Source of the DNA: Buttiauxella noackiae ATCC 51607
Lineage (GTDB): Bacteria > Pseudomonadota > Gammaproteobacteria > Enterobacterales > Enterobacteriaceae
DNA: 64,000 bases
Assembly (NCBI RefSeq): GCF_001654865.1
Contig: NZ_LXEO01000008.1
Span: 1 to 64,000, forward strand
Direction: 5' to 3'
The notes under the pieces are model-generated. The model ran no database searches and was not told the DNA's origin. It worked only from the letters and a program-made list of their open reading frames with translations. Every line of letters starts with the position of its first letter. The first letter of the stretch is position 1. Shown one piece after another: positions 8,058 through 15,581 of this stretch. The translations under genes were made by a program, and so were the position numbers.

Positions 8058-8681
8058 ATGGCAAATGTCCGTATTTATTGTCGCGCATCAACAGAAGGTC
8101 AACATGCAGACCGCGCCTTGGTAAGTCTGCGTGAGTTCGTAGCGGACAAAAATTGGCAGATTGCCGGGGAGTATATCGAGAACGCCAGTGGTGCAAAGCT
8201 GGATCGCGTGGAGCTTATGAGCCTGCTAGATGATGCACAACCCGGCGACCTACTATTGATTGAAGCAATCGATCGCCTTAGCCGTCTGCAACATAAAGAA
8301 TGGGCTGAACTCAAAGCTGCATTGAAGAAGAAAGGGTTAGTAATCATTTCAATGGATTTACCGACCAGTTGGCAGATGGTTGAAATGGCTGGAAGCGACC
8401 TTACCAGCGGGATTCTTCGCGCCGTAAACGATATGCTGATCGACATCCTTGCTACGATGGCGAGGCAAGACTACGAGACACGCCGCAAGCGTCAGGCTCA
8501 GGGGATTGAGAAAGCAAAAGAGGCTGGTTTGTACACCGGGAAAGAAAAGGATATGCAAGCCCGTGAGACGGTACATGAAATGCTGGCACAGAAGGTTAAG
8601 CCAGCCCTTATTATGAAAGCTGCGGGTATCAGTCGCGCTACGTTCTACCGTATCAAAAAGGAACTGGCTGAGATGCTGTAA
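8058..8681 (+). CDS. Small serine recombinase (resolvase/invertase family)
   Basis: The protein has 207 residues from ATG 8058; the longer frame from 8031 opens with a TTG and lacks a ribosome site. The catalytic domain shows Y-C-R-A-S-T with putative nucleophile S11 and the D-R-L-S-R motif near residue 75. The C-terminus ends in a helix-turn-helix (A-G-I-S-R-A-T-F-Y-R), giving the usual resolvase/DNA-invertase length. It is distinct from the 591-residue integrase and may resolve multimers of a circular form of the element or invert a segment; no inversion-site pair was found. It sits between the cargo genes and the replication operon, with its own promoter and terminator. Confidence 0.9.
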   Translation: MANVRIYCRASTEGQHADRALVSLREFVADKNWQIAGEYIENASGAKLDRVELMSLLDDAQPGDLLLIEAIDRLSRLQHKEWAELKAALKKKGLVIISMDLPTSWQMVEMAGSDLTSGILRAVNDMLIDILATMARQDYETRRKRQAQGIEKAKEAGLYTGKEKDMQARETVHEMLAQKVKPALIMKAAGISRATFYRIKKELAEML

Positions 8682-8709
8682 GTAAGCCCACTACCATATT
8701 CTATCAATG

Positions 8710-8738
8710 AGCCTCGCATGTGTGCGGGGCTTTATTTT
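8710..8738 (+). terminator. Terminator of the resolvase gene
   Basis: AGCCTCGCA (8710-8718) pairs with TGCGGGGCT (8723-8731), one G-T pair, loop TGTG, followed by TTATTTT. Confidence 0.8.
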
Positions 8739-8739
8739 G

Positions 8740-9159
8740 CCCGTTATTTGAGGGTTAAATATGAGAAAATCCTGCGACTGCCGCCGTAGCCAATCACCAA
8801 ATGGTAGCGCTTGGCACCTTCGTCATTGAGAATGCCAGCCCGAATTTTTATGTGCGAGTGACGCTGGCTGATGGAAGATAACCCTGTTAAACGAATTAGC
8901 CTAACAGCAGAAATTGACGTTTCACGTCAGGATTTGCATATGCGGCTATACCTTTCCTTCGTGCCTTACTAACGTGCGTCACAGTAACTAACGTTGTATG
9001 TAAAAGGTTAATGGGATTATTGGGATTTAGGGGGTTAATAATTTAAAATATTGATAATAATGGAAATAAAATTTATGGTGCGTGGGATTAACTAGGGCTT
9101 TAATGCTTCAGGGTGGGATTTTTTGCCTTAGAAAAAGAAAGGGGGCAGTTAAGCCCTCT
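8740..9159. other. Intergenic region with four GGGATT repeats; candidate replication origin
   Basis: No convincing gene is present; a 26-codon frame starting near 8802 may be a relic. From 9013 the DNA is AT-rich and carries GGGATT at 9013, 9022, 9084 and 9115 in the same orientation. It ends just beyond the 3' end of the helicase gene. Short iterated words plus an AT-rich block beside a helicase resemble the origins of satellite-type elements, but this is inference. Confidence 0.35.
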
Positions 9160-10509
9160 TTAAAATGGTGTCGATCTGACATCGCAGCCAGTCTGTAAAT
9201 TTTCTATCCACTGCGCCGCCTGTTTTGGTTTCCAGTTCCGTGGGAACCAGTAGCGGGAACGGTCTACGTTCTGCCCGTTGGTATAGATTCTCGCCTGACG
9301 GTAGCCCAGTTCTTCCAGCTTGCGCTTAACCTTATCAGGGCTTTCATTGAATACGTTTTTCAGCATATCCATTTTGAAAACCTTGTTGGATTCCAGCCAG
9401 TCGGTCAACTCAATATCCAGCATCGATCGTGATTGCTCTATCATGCTTGTTAACGTCGCTGTATGTTCGCAGCGGTTCGGGTTAAAGCCAGCCAGGTCAT
9501 ATTGCTGAAACCAGAAGTAAAGCGCGTCAAGATTCCCTTGCTCCTGCAACCATTTATCCAGGCGGTCAATAAATTGCGTGGTATCTTCGCGATCCTGTTG
9601 GTGCTCAAGGTAGCTGACTGCATACCAACGCCGTTCGTTAGCATCCAGTTTTAGGGGGCGCTTCTCGTTACTGGCGAGAATAAAGCGGGTACAGGTATCA
9701 ATCATCTGCGCCTGGGCGTATTTTTCTTCAATCTGCTGTCGTCGTTCGGTCAGTAGCGACTTAAGCTGTGTTTGCAAAGTTTTCGACATTGACTGGCAGT
9801 CATCCAGGAAGACCAGTAGGCTGGACGAAAGCACGGAGCTAAACTTCCCGGTCAGCTTTTCATAGGAATTAAGCAGTGATGCCTGCTTGTTCAGCAATGG
9901 GTATAAAATCTGATTGAACAGGAAACCTTTCCCGGTTCCGGTGTCGCTTGTCAGCATCAGATGCCAGCTTGGCTTTTCTTCAGGGTGCTGGAACATATGC
10001 CCCAGCCACTGGCAAACGGTATGGCGCTCCTGAACTACAGGGAAGAGTCGCTCCAGATACTCAAGCCACAGCGAAAGATCCGCATCTGGCATGGCTTCAG
10101 CTTCTGGTTCGTATGGCTGCCATGTATTGAGCACTGGCACACCATCAGCTTCATAGATTAGCGGAACCGCTTTACCCGGCGCGAAGGTCTTACCGGAAAC
10201 AAACTTTAGACGCTGGGCAAGAGTTTCATGAACCATTGCCAGATTAGGCTTCACGTTTGCATCAGACTGCTTTTTGTACCATTGAATAAATAAATTGTAC
10301 TCCGCATGGTAGTGGTATGTTCTCTTAGTCTCAATGCTGTAAAGCTCTGGACCCTGCGAAGAATTTAAGTAAATAAAACCCTTGTTTTTCATGTGATTAG
10401 CAAAATTTTGGGCATGTAATTTCTTAGTTTCTTCCAACTCGCTATCGTAAACATCAACATCGTTTGCGGCGCGGTCTTTGGTCAGGTCGTTTGCTGTCTG
10501 GTTCTGCAT
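9160..10509 (-). CDS. SF3-type replicative helicase, DUF5906/phage primase-helicase family
   Basis: The 449-residue protein has a superfamily 3 helicase core. Walker A is at about 188-195 (S-D-T-G-T-G-K-G), Walker B L-L-V-F-L-D-D at 231-237, and the sensor segment S-N-E-K-R-P at 280-285. The N-terminal 150 residues are short and show no TOPRIM or PriCT primase motif, so it is likely a helicase without full primase activity. Such proteins unwind the origin of P4-like satellites and related islands. The ATG at 10509 is preceded by GGAGG, and the gene overlaps the upstream 66-codon gene by 28 bases, so translation is probably coupled. It is the last gene of a leftward operon and suggests the element can replicate after excision. 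Confidence 0.85.
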   Translation of the reverse strand: MQNQTANDLTKDRAANDVDVYDSELEETKKLHAQNFANHMKNKGFIYLNSSQGPELYSIETKRTYHYHAEYNLFIQWYKKQSDANVKPNLAMVHETLAQRLKFVSGKTFAPGKAVPLIYEADGVPVLNTWQPYEPEAEAMPDADLSLWLEYLERLFPVVQERHTVCQWLGHMFQHPEEKPSWHLMLTSDTGTGKGFLFNQILYPLLNKQASLLNSYEKLTGKFSSVLSSSLLVFLDDCQSMSKTLQTQLKSLLTERRQQIEEKYAQAQMIDTCTRFILASNEKRPLKLDANERRWYAVSYLEHQQDREDTTQFIDRLDKWLQEQGNLDALYFWFQQYDLAGFNPNRCEHTATLTSMIEQSRSMLDIELTDWLESNKVFKMDMLKNVFNESPDKVKRKLEELGYRQARIYTNGQNVDRSRYWFPRNWKPKQAAQWIENLQTGCDVRSTPF

Positions 10510-10682
10510 GTATCCTCCACTGAGGTGTTAAAAATAGCATTGATAAGGTCAGTATGGTCTGTTGGTGTACTGGCGATCTCGGTGAGCAGGCGGCGTACAA
10601 AAACAGGCAGCGGCATGTTTCCCCGTGTGTCCGTCAGCCACTCGGCAACACTACTTGGTATAGTGATGTCATAGATTTTCAT
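10482..10682 (-). CDS. Small protein of the replication operon (66 aa)
   Basis: The product opens M-K-I-Y-D-I-T-I-P-S-S-V-A-E-W-L, an amphipathic strand-helix start reminiscent of small DNA-binding proteins, but no family is recognised. A purine-rich GGAG-AAAGG tract precedes the ATG. Its start overlaps the stop of the 49-codon gene as ATGA and its end overlaps the helicase start by 28 bases. The tight coupling argues that it is translated and stoichiometrically linked to replication. Confidence 0.65.
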   Translation of the reverse strand: MKIYDITIPSSVAEWLTDTRGNMPLPVFVRRLLTEIASTPTDHTDLINAIFNTSVEDTCRTRQQTT

Positions 10683-10828
10683 GGTCCTTTCTCCTCTCGG
10701 GCGGGGATTGATTTATAACGTTCTGGATCTGCCTCCCTGAGCCTTCGCGCTGCGGCTATAGCTCTTGCCAGAGCTTCCGGGTCGATAGTGCTGTCAAGGC
10801 ATTTACATCCCCGTGCCGTGTTACTCAT
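10679..10828 (-). CDS. 49-residue protein of the replication operon
   Basis: This short frame starts at ATG 10828, overlapping the stop of the upstream 163-residue gene as ATGA, and ends at TGA 10679, overlapping the next start as ATGA. The product has a C-x-C pair (G-C-K-C-L-D) near residue 8 and a basic, helical alanine/arginine-rich centre, ending E-E-K-G-P. Being locked by four-base overlaps on both sides is good evidence for a real gene. Function is unknown; a small nucleic-acid-binding or adaptor protein is plausible. Confidence 0.6.
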   Translation of the reverse strand: MSNTARGCKCLDSTIDPEALARAIAAARRLREADPERYKSIPAREEKGP

Positions 10829-11316
10829 ACTATCGCCCCGGTTAACAGGTTGCGAAGCTGTTTTCTCATTGCTAATTGATCGGTGGCAACCTGTTCATCT
10901 GCTTTGCGTTTAGCATCCTCTGCCGCTTCGGATATAAGTATGTCAATCTCTGCCTCCATCGCGTTAAAGAGTTCGGTGTGGTACTTCTCAGATATATTAG
11001 CCCGAAGGGTTTCGAGTTCCTGAGCAACCAACGAATCCGGTTTTTGAAGGGTGACCGATAGCATCGATGTATTGGACATTACCGGTTGGGGATTCGTCGT
11101 GCTATAGCGCCAGCCGTCGAGGATTAGGGACTGAAGTTTTTCCACCAGCCGCACAGGAATGTCTCCAAAGTTCTGATACTTGTTATAGCGGGCTTCTGCA
11201 TTATCCATGTGGCGCTTTAAAACCTCATCGTTTGGTTGGTACTTTGCTGCGATCTTGTCGAGATAGATTTGTAATTCTGGGGCAATTTGATTTTGCATAT
11301 TTCTCTTCGTTGCCAT
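10825..11316 (-). CDS. Uncharacterised helical protein of the replication operon (163 aa)
   Basis: I take ATG 11316 as the start because GGAG lies eight bases upstream; a longer frame from 11352 lacks a ribosome site. The product is charged and largely helical, with an A-E-D-A-K-R-K-A-D-E-Q segment near the C-terminus that could form a coiled coil. No family is recognised. It heads the overlapping chain leading to the helicase, so it is likely a replication or control protein of the element. Confidence 0.7.
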   Translation of the reverse strand: MATKRNMQNQIAPELQIYLDKIAAKYQPNDEVLKRHMDNAEARYNKYQNFGDIPVRLVEKLQSLILDGWRYSTTNPQPVMSNTSMLSVTLQKPDSLVAQELETLRANISEKYHTELFNAMEAEIDILISEAAEDAKRKADEQVATDQLAMRKQLRNLLTGAIV

Positions 11317-11410
11317 GTCGTTCTCCGTAGCGGTAATAAATAGGCGTAGCAATGTGCTGGCGCTGGTTGTGTGCGTCAGTCGTACCGTTTTACGGTTATT
11401 TTATTGAGTG

Positions 11411-11752
11411 TCAGTAGACGACGTTGAATGCTTGGTTGCAGGTCGGACAAAAGTTAGCGCGTTCGGTGTTCACTAGGAACCAACGGCAAACGCCCGAACG
11501 GTCAACGATGTAATCCACAACCCGAAAGTCGGCCAGGGTCGATAAGTTGCGGTGAATGGTCGAAAGGGGCGCACCCACCAATTTCGATAGGTCAAAAGCG
11601 GTGAGTGGGATTGTGGTTTGTGTCAGGTAGTGCAAAAGGTGAATCCGGGAAGTTGTTAGGGTTAGTCCCGTGGATTTTAGGATATTGACCAGCTTTTTAC
11701 GTTCCTTAGTTAGCGGTGGCAAAAAATCTGGATGGGGAAAATTAAAACACAA
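11411..11752 (-). CDS. Fur-like winged-helix mini-regulator
   Basis: The 113-residue product starts at TTG 11752 after AGGA. Residues about 27-95 follow the Fur-family DNA-binding domain: G-L-T-L-T-T-S-R-I replaces the G-L-K-V-T-L-P-R-L block of Fur, and S-T-I-H-R-N-L replaces the A-T-V-Y-R-V-L recognition helix. A C-P-T-C pair follows where Fur has its C-x2-C. The chain stops there, so the Fur dimerisation and C-terminal metal-binding domain is missing (Fur has about 148 residues). It could be a single-domain DNA-binding relative or a truncated regulator. A Fur-box-like site covers its predicted promoter, consistent with autoregulation or control by host Fur. It is the promoter-proximal gene of the leftward operon in the element. 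Confidence 0.65.
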   Translation of the reverse strand: MCFNFPHPDFLPPLTKERKKLVNILKSTGLTLTTSRIHLLHYLTQTTIPLTAFDLSKLVGAPLSTIHRNLSTLADFRVVDYIVDRSGVCRWFLVNTERANFCPTCNQAFNVVY

Positions 11753-11821
11753 AAGATCCTCTCATAAGTTATTCATCATAATAGCTATTTTATCATGAGT
11801 AGTGATAAAAATCAACTTAAA

Positions 11822-11841
11822 TGAGAATTATTATCATTATA
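11822..11841 (-). promoter_or_regulatory. Fur-box-like operator next to a TATAAT -10 element
   Basis: TGAGAATTATTATCA (11822-11836) matches the 7-1-7 Fur box TGATAATnATTATCA at all but one defined position. On the minus strand a perfect TATAAT (11836-11841) touches it, so a bound regulator would cover the start of transcription of the Fur-like gene 70 bases downstream. No good -35 was found. Confidence 0.6.
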
Positions 11842-11864
11842 GAATTACAATAAATGCTACTCGT

Positions 11865-11906
11865 ATGTAAAAACGAAACGGGAAGCCGATTGTGCAAATC
11901 GGCTTC
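11865..11906 (-). terminator. Terminator of ybhB, overlapping the right att repeat
   Basis: GAAGCCGAT (11882-11890) and ATCGGCTTC (11898-11906) form a perfect 9-bp stem with a 7-base loop. On the minus strand it is followed by CCGTTTCGTTTTTAC. It lies 12 bases after the ybhB stop. Half of the stem belongs to the 16-bp att core, so the element integrated into this terminator. Confidence 0.8.
11874..11889. repeat. attR core of the integrated element (16-bp direct repeat)
   Basis: This is the second copy of CGAAACGGGAAGCCGA, 10,464 bases from the copy at 1410. Leftward of it lie element genes; rightward lies the conserved ybhB-bioA chromosome. Confidence 0.75.
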
Positions 11907-11918
11907 AGAAAGATGGGA

Positions 11919-12395
11919 TTAATTGAACATAGCGGTAATAGAGGCGCTGCCTAATGAATGGAAATGGACGTTGTAACCCACCATTGCGCCGGATGCACTC
12001 TCCGCTACATCTAGTTTTTCAACATCAAGCGCATGAACCGTGAAAATATAGCGGTGTACTTCACCTTTCGGTGGTGCTGCACCACCATAGCCCGGTTTGC
12101 CAAAGTCGGTGAATGTCTCCATGGCCGGTTCTGGCAGTTCAGCCAGGCCTGAACCTGCACCTTGTGGCAGAACGCGCGTATCGGCTGGTAGATTGATTAC
12201 GACCCAATGCCACCAACCTGAACCGGACGGTGCGTCAGGATCGTAACTGGTCACGACAAAGCTTTTGGTTCCTGTAGGAACGTCATCCCACGCCAAATGC
12301 GGCGAAATATTATCGCCATCGTAACCCATACCATTAAGTACCTGACGCCATGGGAGTTTACCCCCATCTTTGAAATCCTGACTGACCAGTTTCAT
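11919..12395 (-). CDS. ybhB: YbhB, PEBP (phosphatidylethanolamine-binding) family protein
   Basis: The protein has 158 residues, the same length as E. coli YbhB. It carries the PEBP signatures D-P-D-A-P-S-G (about 52-58) followed by W-W-H-W-V-V, and the G-Y-G-G-A-A-P-P loop near 100. Bacterial members are cytoplasmic proteins with a small anion-binding pocket; the physiological ligand is not established. It lies 15 bases after the DJ-1-like gene on the same strand, so the two are probably co-transcribed, and it is followed by a strong terminator. Confidence 0.93.
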   Translation of the reverse strand: MKLVSQDFKDGGKLPWRQVLNGMGYDGDNISPHLAWDDVPTGTKSFVVTSYDPDAPSGSGWWHWVVINLPADTRVLPQGAGSGLAELPEPAMETFTDFGKPGYGGAAPPKGEVHRYIFTVHALDVEKLDVAESASGAMVGYNVHFHSLGSASITAMFN

Positions 12396-12410
12396 CTCAG
12401 CTCCTTGCGT

Positions 12411-13091
12411 TTAAATATTCAGTAATTTTAGTAACTCTTCGGCAGCAACTGTCGAAGAAGCTGGATTTTGCCCGGTAACTAAATGCCCGTCGACTACTGC
12501 GTACTCGCCCCAGTCGTCGGTGCGCTCAAATAAGCCACCTGCTTTTTTCAGCTCATCTTCTACCAGGAAGGGCACTATTGCGGTTAAACCTACACCCTCT
12601 TCTTCACTATTGGTAAATCCGGTTACCCGTTTGCCTTTGACCAATGGTGAGCCGTCAGGTTTTGTCACTTTGCGCAACACTCCGGGGGCATGGCACACCG
12701 CCGCAACGGGTTTGCCTGCGGCCCAAAATTGCTCAATCAATTTAATGGAATGTGGATCTTCCGCGAGATCCCATAATGGCCCGTGACCACCAGGATAAAA
12801 CACTGCGTCATAATCATCGGCATGGATGTTTTCAAGTTTTTCGGTGTTGGCTAATAGTTCTTGTGCGGCGCTGTCGCTGCGAAAACGGCGCGTGTCATCG
12901 GTTTGTGCATCCGGTTCATCACTTTTGGGATCAAGCGGAGGTTGCCCGCCTTTTGGTGAAGCGAGAGTGATTTTCAACCCGGCATCGTGAAAGACATAAT
13001 ACGGCGCGGCAAACTCCTCAAGCCAAAAGCCTGTGGGTTTGCCGGTGTTGCCGAGCTGATTGTGCGAGGTTAAAACCATGAGGATTTTCAT
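12411..13091 (-). CDS. DJ-1/PfpI-superfamily protein (Hsp31-like class I glutamine-amidotransferase fold)
   Basis: The 226-residue product starts at ATG 13091 after GGGAG; the longer frame runs into the end of bioA. The nucleophile elbow A-V-C133-H134-A-P-G-V-L and the Y-P-G-G-H-G-P loop near 99-105 are typical of Hsp31/GATase1-like members of the DJ-1 superfamily. Known activities in this group include glyoxalase III, deglycation claims and chaperone functions; which applies here is not decided by the sequence. The gene lies between bioA and ybhB, which are adjacent in E. coli K-12, so it is an accessory insertion likely read with ybhB. Confidence 0.85.
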   Translation of the reverse strand: MKILMVLTSHNQLGNTGKPTGFWLEEFAAPYYVFHDAGLKITLASPKGGQPPLDPKSDEPDAQTDDTRRFRSDSAAQELLANTEKLENIHADDYDAVFYPGGHGPLWDLAEDPHSIKLIEQFWAAGKPVAAVCHAPGVLRKVTKPDGSPLVKGKRVTGFTNSEEEGVGLTAIVPFLVEDELKKAGGLFERTDDWGEYAVVDGHLVTGQNPASSTVAAEELLKLLNI

Positions 13092-13161
13092 CTGAATCTC
13101 CCTGTTGGGGACGTGAAAAGATCCTCGAAGTGTAGTGCATACCGGAGAGGCTTGCTGATGC

Positions 13162-14451
13162 TCAGCTTCTGAAAAATGTCGGATTTTGCACCGCACACGC
13201 CACAGCTTGAATCAATTTACCCAGTTGTTCAGGGCTAATAACGTATGGCGGCATCAGGTAAATCAGGCGTCCAAACGGACGAATCCAGACACCTTGTTCA
13301 ACAAAGAATGCCTGAAGGGTTGCCATATCTACCGGTAGATGAGTTTCTACCACGCCAATGGCGCCGAGCACGCGTACATCCGCCACTTGCTCACAGTCGC
13401 GTAAAGGCTCCAGCCCTTCCTGCAACTGCCCCTCAAGAGCTTTGACTTGCTGCTGCCAGTGGCCTTCCTCCAGCAACGCAAGGCTTTCGGTGGCAACAGC
13501 ACAGGCTAGTGGGTTGCCCATAAACGTCGGCCCATGCATAAAGCATCCGGCCTCGCCGTCGCTAATGGTTTCTGCCACCAGGCGGGTGGTGAGCGTTGCG
13601 GAAAGAGTCATAGTGCCGCCCGTCAGCGCTTTGCCAAGGCACATAATATCTGGTGAAATTCCCGCGTGTTCACAGGCAAACAGCTTACCCGTACGGCCAA
13701 AGCCGGTCGCAATCTCATCGGCAATCAGCAAAATCCCTTCGCGGTCGCACATGCGGCGAATGCGCTTTAGCCATTCCGGGTGATAGAACCGCATACCGCC
13801 AGCCCCCTGAACAATCGGCTCAAGGATAACTGCTGCAATTTCCTGGCGATGAGCGGCCATTAAACGTGCGAATGGCACGATGTCCATCTCATCCCATTCA
13901 TCGTCAAAACGGCAATTTGGCGCGGGAGCAAACAGGTGCTCAGGCAGGTAACCTTGCCACAGGCTATGCATCGAATTATCCGGATCGCACACCGACATCG
14001 CACCAAACGTATCGCCGTGATAACCGTGGCGGAAAGTGAGGAAGCGCTGGCGAGGTTCGCCTTTAGCGTGCCAGTACTGCAATGCCATTTTCATTGCGAC
14101 TTCAACGGCAACAGAACCTGAGTCTGCAAGAAATACGCATTCGAGATTTTCTGGCGTCATGGCGACCAGTTTACGACATAGCGCCACTGCTGGTGGATGG
14201 GTGATACCACCAAACATGACGTGCGACATCTGGTCAATCTGGTCTTTCATTGCCTGATTTAAGCGTGGGTGATTGTAGCCATGAATTGCCGCCCACCAGG
14301 ACGACATCCCGTCAACAAGGGCTTTACCATCAGCAAGTTGTAGTTCGCAGCCTGTTGCCGCCACAACCGGATAAACCGGTAGTGGTTCAGTCATGGAGGT
14401 GTAAGGGTGCCAGATATGTTGCTGGTCGAACGCTAAATCAGCAGGGGTCAT
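13162..14451 (-). CDS. bioA: BioA, adenosylmethionine-8-amino-7-oxononanoate aminotransferase
   Basis: The protein has 429 residues, the E. coli length, without gaps. It transfers an amino group from S-adenosylmethionine to KAPA to give DAPA in biotin synthesis, using PLP. The PLP lysine is K274 in C-L-G-K-A-L-T-G-G, and [11 protein letters not shown] (about 245-255) is the class III aminotransferase motif. It is transcribed away from bioBFCD from the shared operator region, the classical divergent arrangement controlled by BirA. Confidence 0.97.
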   Translation of the reverse strand: MTPADLAFDQQHIWHPYTSMTEPLPVYPVVAATGCELQLADGKALVDGMSSWWAAIHGYNHPRLNQAMKDQIDQMSHVMFGGITHPPAVALCRKLVAMTPENLECVFLADSGSVAVEVAMKMALQYWHAKGEPRQRFLTFRHGYHGDTFGAMSVCDPDNSMHSLWQGYLPEHLFAPAPNCRFDDEWDEMDIVPFARLMAAHRQEIAAVILEPIVQGAGGMRFYHPEWLKRIRRMCDREGILLIADEIATGFGRTGKLFACEHAGISPDIMCLGKALTGGTMTLSATLTTRLVAETISDGEAGCFMHGPTFMGNPLACAVATESLALLEEGHWQQQVKALEGQLQEGLEPLRDCEQVADVRVLGAIGVVETHLPVDMATLQAFFVEQGVWIRPFGRLIYLMPPYVISPEQLGKLIQAVACAVQNPTFFRS

Positions 14452-14457
14452 AGGGTG

Positions 14458-14495
14458 ACTTGTAAACCATTTGAAAAAGATTTAGGTTTACAAGT
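14458..14495. promoter_or_regulatory. BirA operator between bioA and bioB
   Basis: ACTTGTAAACC (14458-14468) and GGTTTACAAGT (14485-14495) are perfect 11-bp inverted arms with a 16-bp spacer. Arm sequence and spacing match the E. coli bio operator bound by the biotinyl-AMP form of BirA, which represses both divergent transcripts. Confidence 0.93.
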
Positions 14496-14540
14496 ATAAC
14501 GTCAATCAATGGCTAACAACACCCTTTTTGGAGATGCCCC

Positions 14541-15581
14541 ATGGCTCACCACGCACGCTGGTCAATGTCGCAGGTCACTGCTTTATTTGAAAAACCTTTC
14601 CTCGAACTGATGTTTGAAGCACAAAAGGTGCATCGTCAGCACTTCGATCCCCGCCACGTTCAGGTCAGTACGCTGCTGTCGATCAAAACCGGCGCATGCC
14701 CGGAAGACTGTAAATATTGCCCGCAAAGCGCGCGATACAAAACCGGGCTGGCTTCAGAACGTCTGATGGAAGTTGAGCAAGTGTTGGACTCGGCACGCAA
14801 AGCGTTAAATGCGGGTTCTACTCGTTTCTGCATGGGGGCCGCGTGGAAAAACCCTAACGATCGCGATATGCCGTACCTTGAACAAATGGTGCAGGGCGTG
14901 CGCGAAATGGGGCTTGAAACCTGTATGACGCTCGGCACATTAACCGATACGCAGGCACAACGCCTGGCGGCGGCAGGGCTTGATTACTACAACCATAACC
15001 TCGACACCTCACCAGAATTCTACGGCAATATCATCACCACGCGTACCTATCAGGAACGCCTCGACACGCTCGATAAAGTACGTGATGCCGGGATTAAAGT
15101 TTGCTCCGGTGGGATTGTTGGTTTGGGGGAAACGGTGACCGATCGTGCCGGATTGCTGCTGCAATTAGCCAATTTACCAACGCCGCCAGAAAGCGTGCCA
15201 ATCAACATGCTGGTGAAAGTGAAAGGCACCCCGATGGCCGATAACGAAGACGTCGATGCGTTTGATTTTATTCGCACTATTGCTGTTGCTCGTATCATGA
15301 TGCCGACCTCTTTCGTGCGGCTTTCTGCCGGGCGTGAACAGATGAGCGAGCAAACTCAGGCCATGTGCTTTATGGCTGGTGCAAACTCGATTTTCTATGG
15401 CTGCAAACTACTGACTACGCCAAACCCGGAAGAAGATAAAGACCTGCAATTGTTCCGTAAACTCGGGCTTAATCCACAGCAAACAACCACTCATGCAGGC
15501 GACAACGAGCAGCAACAACAACTGACCGATCAATTGCTCAACGCGGATACGGAGAATTACTACAACGCGGCGGCTGTATGA
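14541..15581 (+). CDS. bioB: BioB, biotin synthase
   Basis: The 346-residue radical-SAM enzyme inserts sulfur into dethiobiotin. The [4Fe-4S] cluster motif C53-x3-C57-x2-C60 is present, as are the downstream regions that hold the [2Fe-2S] cluster ligands in E. coli. The N-terminus M-A-H begins as in E. coli, which fixes the start at ATG 14541; GGAG lies upstream. It is the first gene of bioBFCD and its stop overlaps the bioF start as ATGA. Confidence 0.97.
   Translation: MAHHARWSMSQVTALFEKPFLELMFEAQKVHRQHFDPRHVQVSTLLSIKTGACPEDCKYCPQSARYKTGLASERLMEVEQVLDSARKALNAGSTRFCMGAAWKNPNDRDMPYLEQMVQGVREMGLETCMTLGTLTDTQAQRLAAAGLDYYNHNLDTSPEFYGNIITTRTYQERLDTLDKVRDAGIKVCSGGIVGLGETVTDRAGLLLQLANLPTPPESVPINMLVKVKGTPMADNEDVDAFDFIRTIAVARIMMPTSFVRLSAGREQMSEQTQAMCFMAGANSIFYGCKLLTTPNPEEDKDLQLFRKLGLNPQQTTTHAGDNEQQQQLTDQLLNADTENYYNAAAV

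Noticed and set aside
8802-8882. 26-codon frame after the resolvase terminator
   Set aside because: Too short and without a ribosome site; at most a relic of a phage-type gene, so it is mentioned only in the intergenic entry.
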